From Enterococcus alishanensis (GTDB taxonomy: Bacteria > Bacillota > Bacilli > Lactobacillales > Enterococcaceae): 64,000 nucleotides of DNA. The number at the start of each line of letters is the position of its first letter. Position 1 is the stretch's first letter. The notes beneath the pieces were generated by a model that was not told the origin of the DNA, ran no database searches, and was given only the letters and a program-made list of their open reading frames with translations. The translations under genes were made by a program, and so were the position numbers. The DNA lies in assembly GCF_019218635.1 (NCBI RefSeq), contig NZ_JAHUZB010000006.1, forward strand, positions 169,529 to 233,528, written 5' to 3'. Below are positions 63,054-64,000 of the stretch, piece after piece.

Positions 63054-63080
63054 TATTATCCTCTCCCATTATCTATTTCT

Positions 63081-63106
63081 GTTGACTATTTCTGACCTTA
63101 ATTATA
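63081..63106 (-). promoter_or_regulatory. CtsR operator and -10 box of ctsR-clpC
   Basis: On the minus strand, AAGGTCAGAAATAGTCAAC (63081-63099) contains two directly repeated heptads close to the CtsR consensus (A/G)GTCAAA with a 3-nt spacer. TATAAT (63101-63106) precedes it; the -35 is weak. Repressor bound here would block the promoter. Confidence 0.8.
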
Positions 63107-63157
63107 ACGAATTTAGCATGTGAAAGAAAGAGTAATAGCTTATCTGTTTAAAAATGA

Positions 63158-63187
63158 GTAAAAAAAATAGAAGGTTTTCACCTTCTA
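63158..63187 (-). terminator. Terminator of the rrn-tRNA operon
   Basis: Minus strand stem AGAAGG / CCTTCT with loop TGAAAA, followed by ATTTTTTTT, five nt after tRNA-Pro. Confidence 0.85.
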
Positions 63188-63191
63188 AGAA

Positions 63192-63265
63192 TCGGGAAGA
63201 CAGGATTCGAACCTGCGACCCCTTGGTCCCAAACCAAGTGCTCTACCAAGCTGAGCTACTTCCCG
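63192..63265 (-). tRNA. tRNA-Pro (TGG)
   Basis: 74 nt; cloverleaf with acceptor CGGGAAG / CTTCCCG, anticodon loop TTTGGGA, T-loop GGTTCGAATCC. The 3' CCA is not encoded. Confidence 0.97.
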
Positions 63266-63284
63266 TAAAAATAAGAAAAGACTA

Positions 63285-63358
63285 CGCGCCCAAGAGGAGT
63301 CGAACCCCTAACCTTTTGATCCGTAGTCAAACACTCTATCCAGTTGAGCTATGGGCGC
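63285..63358 (-). tRNA. tRNA-Arg (ACG)
   Basis: 74 nt; acceptor GCGCCCA / TGGGCGC, anticodon loop CTACGGA, T-loop GGTTCGACTCC. The A34 is expected to be edited to inosine. Confidence 0.97.
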
Positions 63359-63375
63359 ATCATTATTCGTACTAA

Positions 63376-63461
63376 TGCCGAGGACCGGAATCGAACCGGT
63401 ACGGTGATCACTCACCGCAGGATTTTAAGTCCTGTGCGTCTGCCAGTTCCGCCACCCCGGC
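63376..63461 (-). tRNA. tRNA-Leu (TAA)
   Basis: 86 nt with a long variable arm (CGGTGAGTGATCACCG); anticodon loop CTTAAAA. Confidence 0.97.
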
Positions 63462-63484
63462 ATGTCCCTGGTCTTTTCAGAGAA

Positions 63485-63556
63485 AGCGGAAAACGGGGTT
63501 CGAACCCGCGACCCCCACCTTGGCAAGGTGGTGCTCTACCACTGAGCTATTTCCGC
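63485..63556 (-). tRNA. tRNA-Gly (GCC)
   Basis: 72 nt; acceptor GCGGAAA / TTTCCGC, anticodon loop TTGCCAA. Confidence 0.97.
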
Positions 63557-63583
63557 AAACTTTCGTTGCTTTTCTTAAAAAAG

Positions 63584-63656
63584 TGCCGGCTAAAGGACTT
63601 GAACCCTCGACCCTCTGATTACAAATCAGATGCTCTACCAACTGAGCTAAGCCGGC
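63584..63656 (-). tRNA. tRNA-Thr (TGT)
   Basis: 73 nt; acceptor GCCGGCT / AGCCGGC, anticodon loop TTTGTAA. Confidence 0.97.
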
Positions 63657-63667
63657 GTTTTATTTAA

Positions 63668-63749
63668 TGCGGGTGAAGGGACTTGAACCCCCACGCCCGA
63701 AGGCGCTAGATCCTAAATCTAGTGCGTCTGCCAATTCCGCCACACCCGC
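63668..63749 (-). tRNA. tRNA-Leu (TAG)
   Basis: 82 nt with a variable arm (CGCCTTCGGGCG); acceptor GCGGGTG / CACCCGC, anticodon loop TTTAGGA. Confidence 0.97.
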
Positions 63750-63758
63750 ATATCTTTA

Positions 63759-63831
63759 TGAGCCGTACAGGGCTCGAACCTGTGACCCTCTGATTAAAAG
63801 TCAGATGCTCTACCAACTGAGCTAACGGCTC
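63759..63831 (-). tRNA. tRNA-Lys (TTT)
   Basis: 73 nt; acceptor GAGCCGT / ACGGCTC, anticodon loop CTTTTAA. Confidence 0.97.
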
Positions 63832-63834
63832 ATA

Positions 63835-63907
63835 TGGAGGTTAACGGGTTCGAACCGCTGACCCTCTGCTTGTAAGGCAGATGCTCTCCCAGCTGAGCTA
63901 AACCTCC
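63835..63907 (-). tRNA. tRNA-Val (TAC)
   Basis: 73 nt; acceptor GGAGGTT / AACCTCC, anticodon loop CTTACAA. First tRNA after 5S rRNA; only 3 nt separate it from tRNA-Lys. Confidence 0.97.
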
Positions 63908-63922
63908 ATAAATCAAAAAATT

Positions 63923-64000
63923 CGCGTGGCGACGTCCTACTCTCACAAGGGGCAACCCCTCACTACGATCGGCGCTAAAAAGCTTAACTTCTGTGTTCGA
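63923..64000 (-). rRNA. rrf: 5S ribosomal RNA, 3' part (cut by the window edge)
   Basis: The minus strand reads CGAACACAGAAGTTAAGC, the conserved loop B/C region of 5S rRNA, and ends with AGAGTAGGACGTCGCCACGC. About 78 nt are present; the 5' part and the rest of the rRNA operon lie to the right. The exact 3' end is approximate. Confidence 0.93.

Noticed and set aside
63154..63667. ORFs of 73 and 107 codons across the tRNA cluster
   Set aside because: They run through tRNA genes on the opposite strand; no coding signal.
1..64000. CRISPR arrays, prophage, integrons, IS elements, replication origin
   Set aside because: No regularly spaced repeats, no transposase, integrase or phage structural genes, and no DnaA-box cluster were seen.

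Overview
The window looks like chromosome from a low-GC Gram-positive coccus of the Enterococcaceae, most likely Enterococcus or a close relative. RpoB and RpoC read as enterococcal proteins. ctsR and clpC sit together without mcsAB, a methionine T-box is present, and the 5S-tRNA cluster (Val-Lys-Leu-Thr-Gly-Leu-Arg-Pro) is of the Lactobacillales type. The crtN/crtM pair points to a yellow-pigmented species. The species call is inference.

Layout. 1-4.9 kb: the 3' part of an exported DUF5648-repeat protein, an atypical response regulator, trmO, a MerR regulator and a CPBP protease. 4.9-8 kb: a DeoR repressor divergent from manA-hxlB-hxlA, an operon linking mannose-6-P and fructose-6-P to ribulose-5-P. 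8-10.6 kb: two GT8 glycosyltransferases and a frameshifted SDR gene. 10.9-17.4 kb: an unknown protein with a GNAT, then a four-gene unit of binding protein, fused permease, ATPase and GT4. 17.5-20.2 kb: FMN reductase, azlCD, GNAT, membrane protein. 20.2-27.9 kb: rpoB-rpoC with a long leader. 28-34.7 kb: GT2, MFS exporter, small enzymes, a duplicated hairpin/micro-ORF cassette, a T-box-controlled MetE-like gene, TraX. 34.8-45.4 kb: a P-type ATPase behind a 22-codon leader ORF, a micro-protein with a phosphoesterase, a two-component system, the C30 carotenoid operon, a second phosphoesterase. 45.5-52 kb: POT transporter with SDR, rplM-rpsI, argG and argH. 52-58.3 kb: an unknown gene, a prepilin peptidase, msrA, a TrpXYZ-type ABC importer behind a Tyr/Phe-rich leader peptide and attenuator, birA. 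58.3-64 kb: a large membrane protein, ctsR-clpC, eight tRNA genes and the 3' part of 5S rRNA, all on the minus strand.

Most genes are housekeeping or widely conserved accessory functions. I see no insertion sequence, prophage, integron or CRISPR array. The least explained parts are small and regulatory: the duplicated hairpin plus micro-ORF at 31.6 and 32.2 kb, the aromatic leader peptide/attenuator at 54.2-54.5 kb, the acidic Pro-containing leader ORF before the P-type ATPase at 37.6 kb, and a structured, terminator-ended RNA between argG and argH. These are the best candidates for undescribed biology. All positions, start choices and structures were read by eye; no alignment, folding or database search was run.
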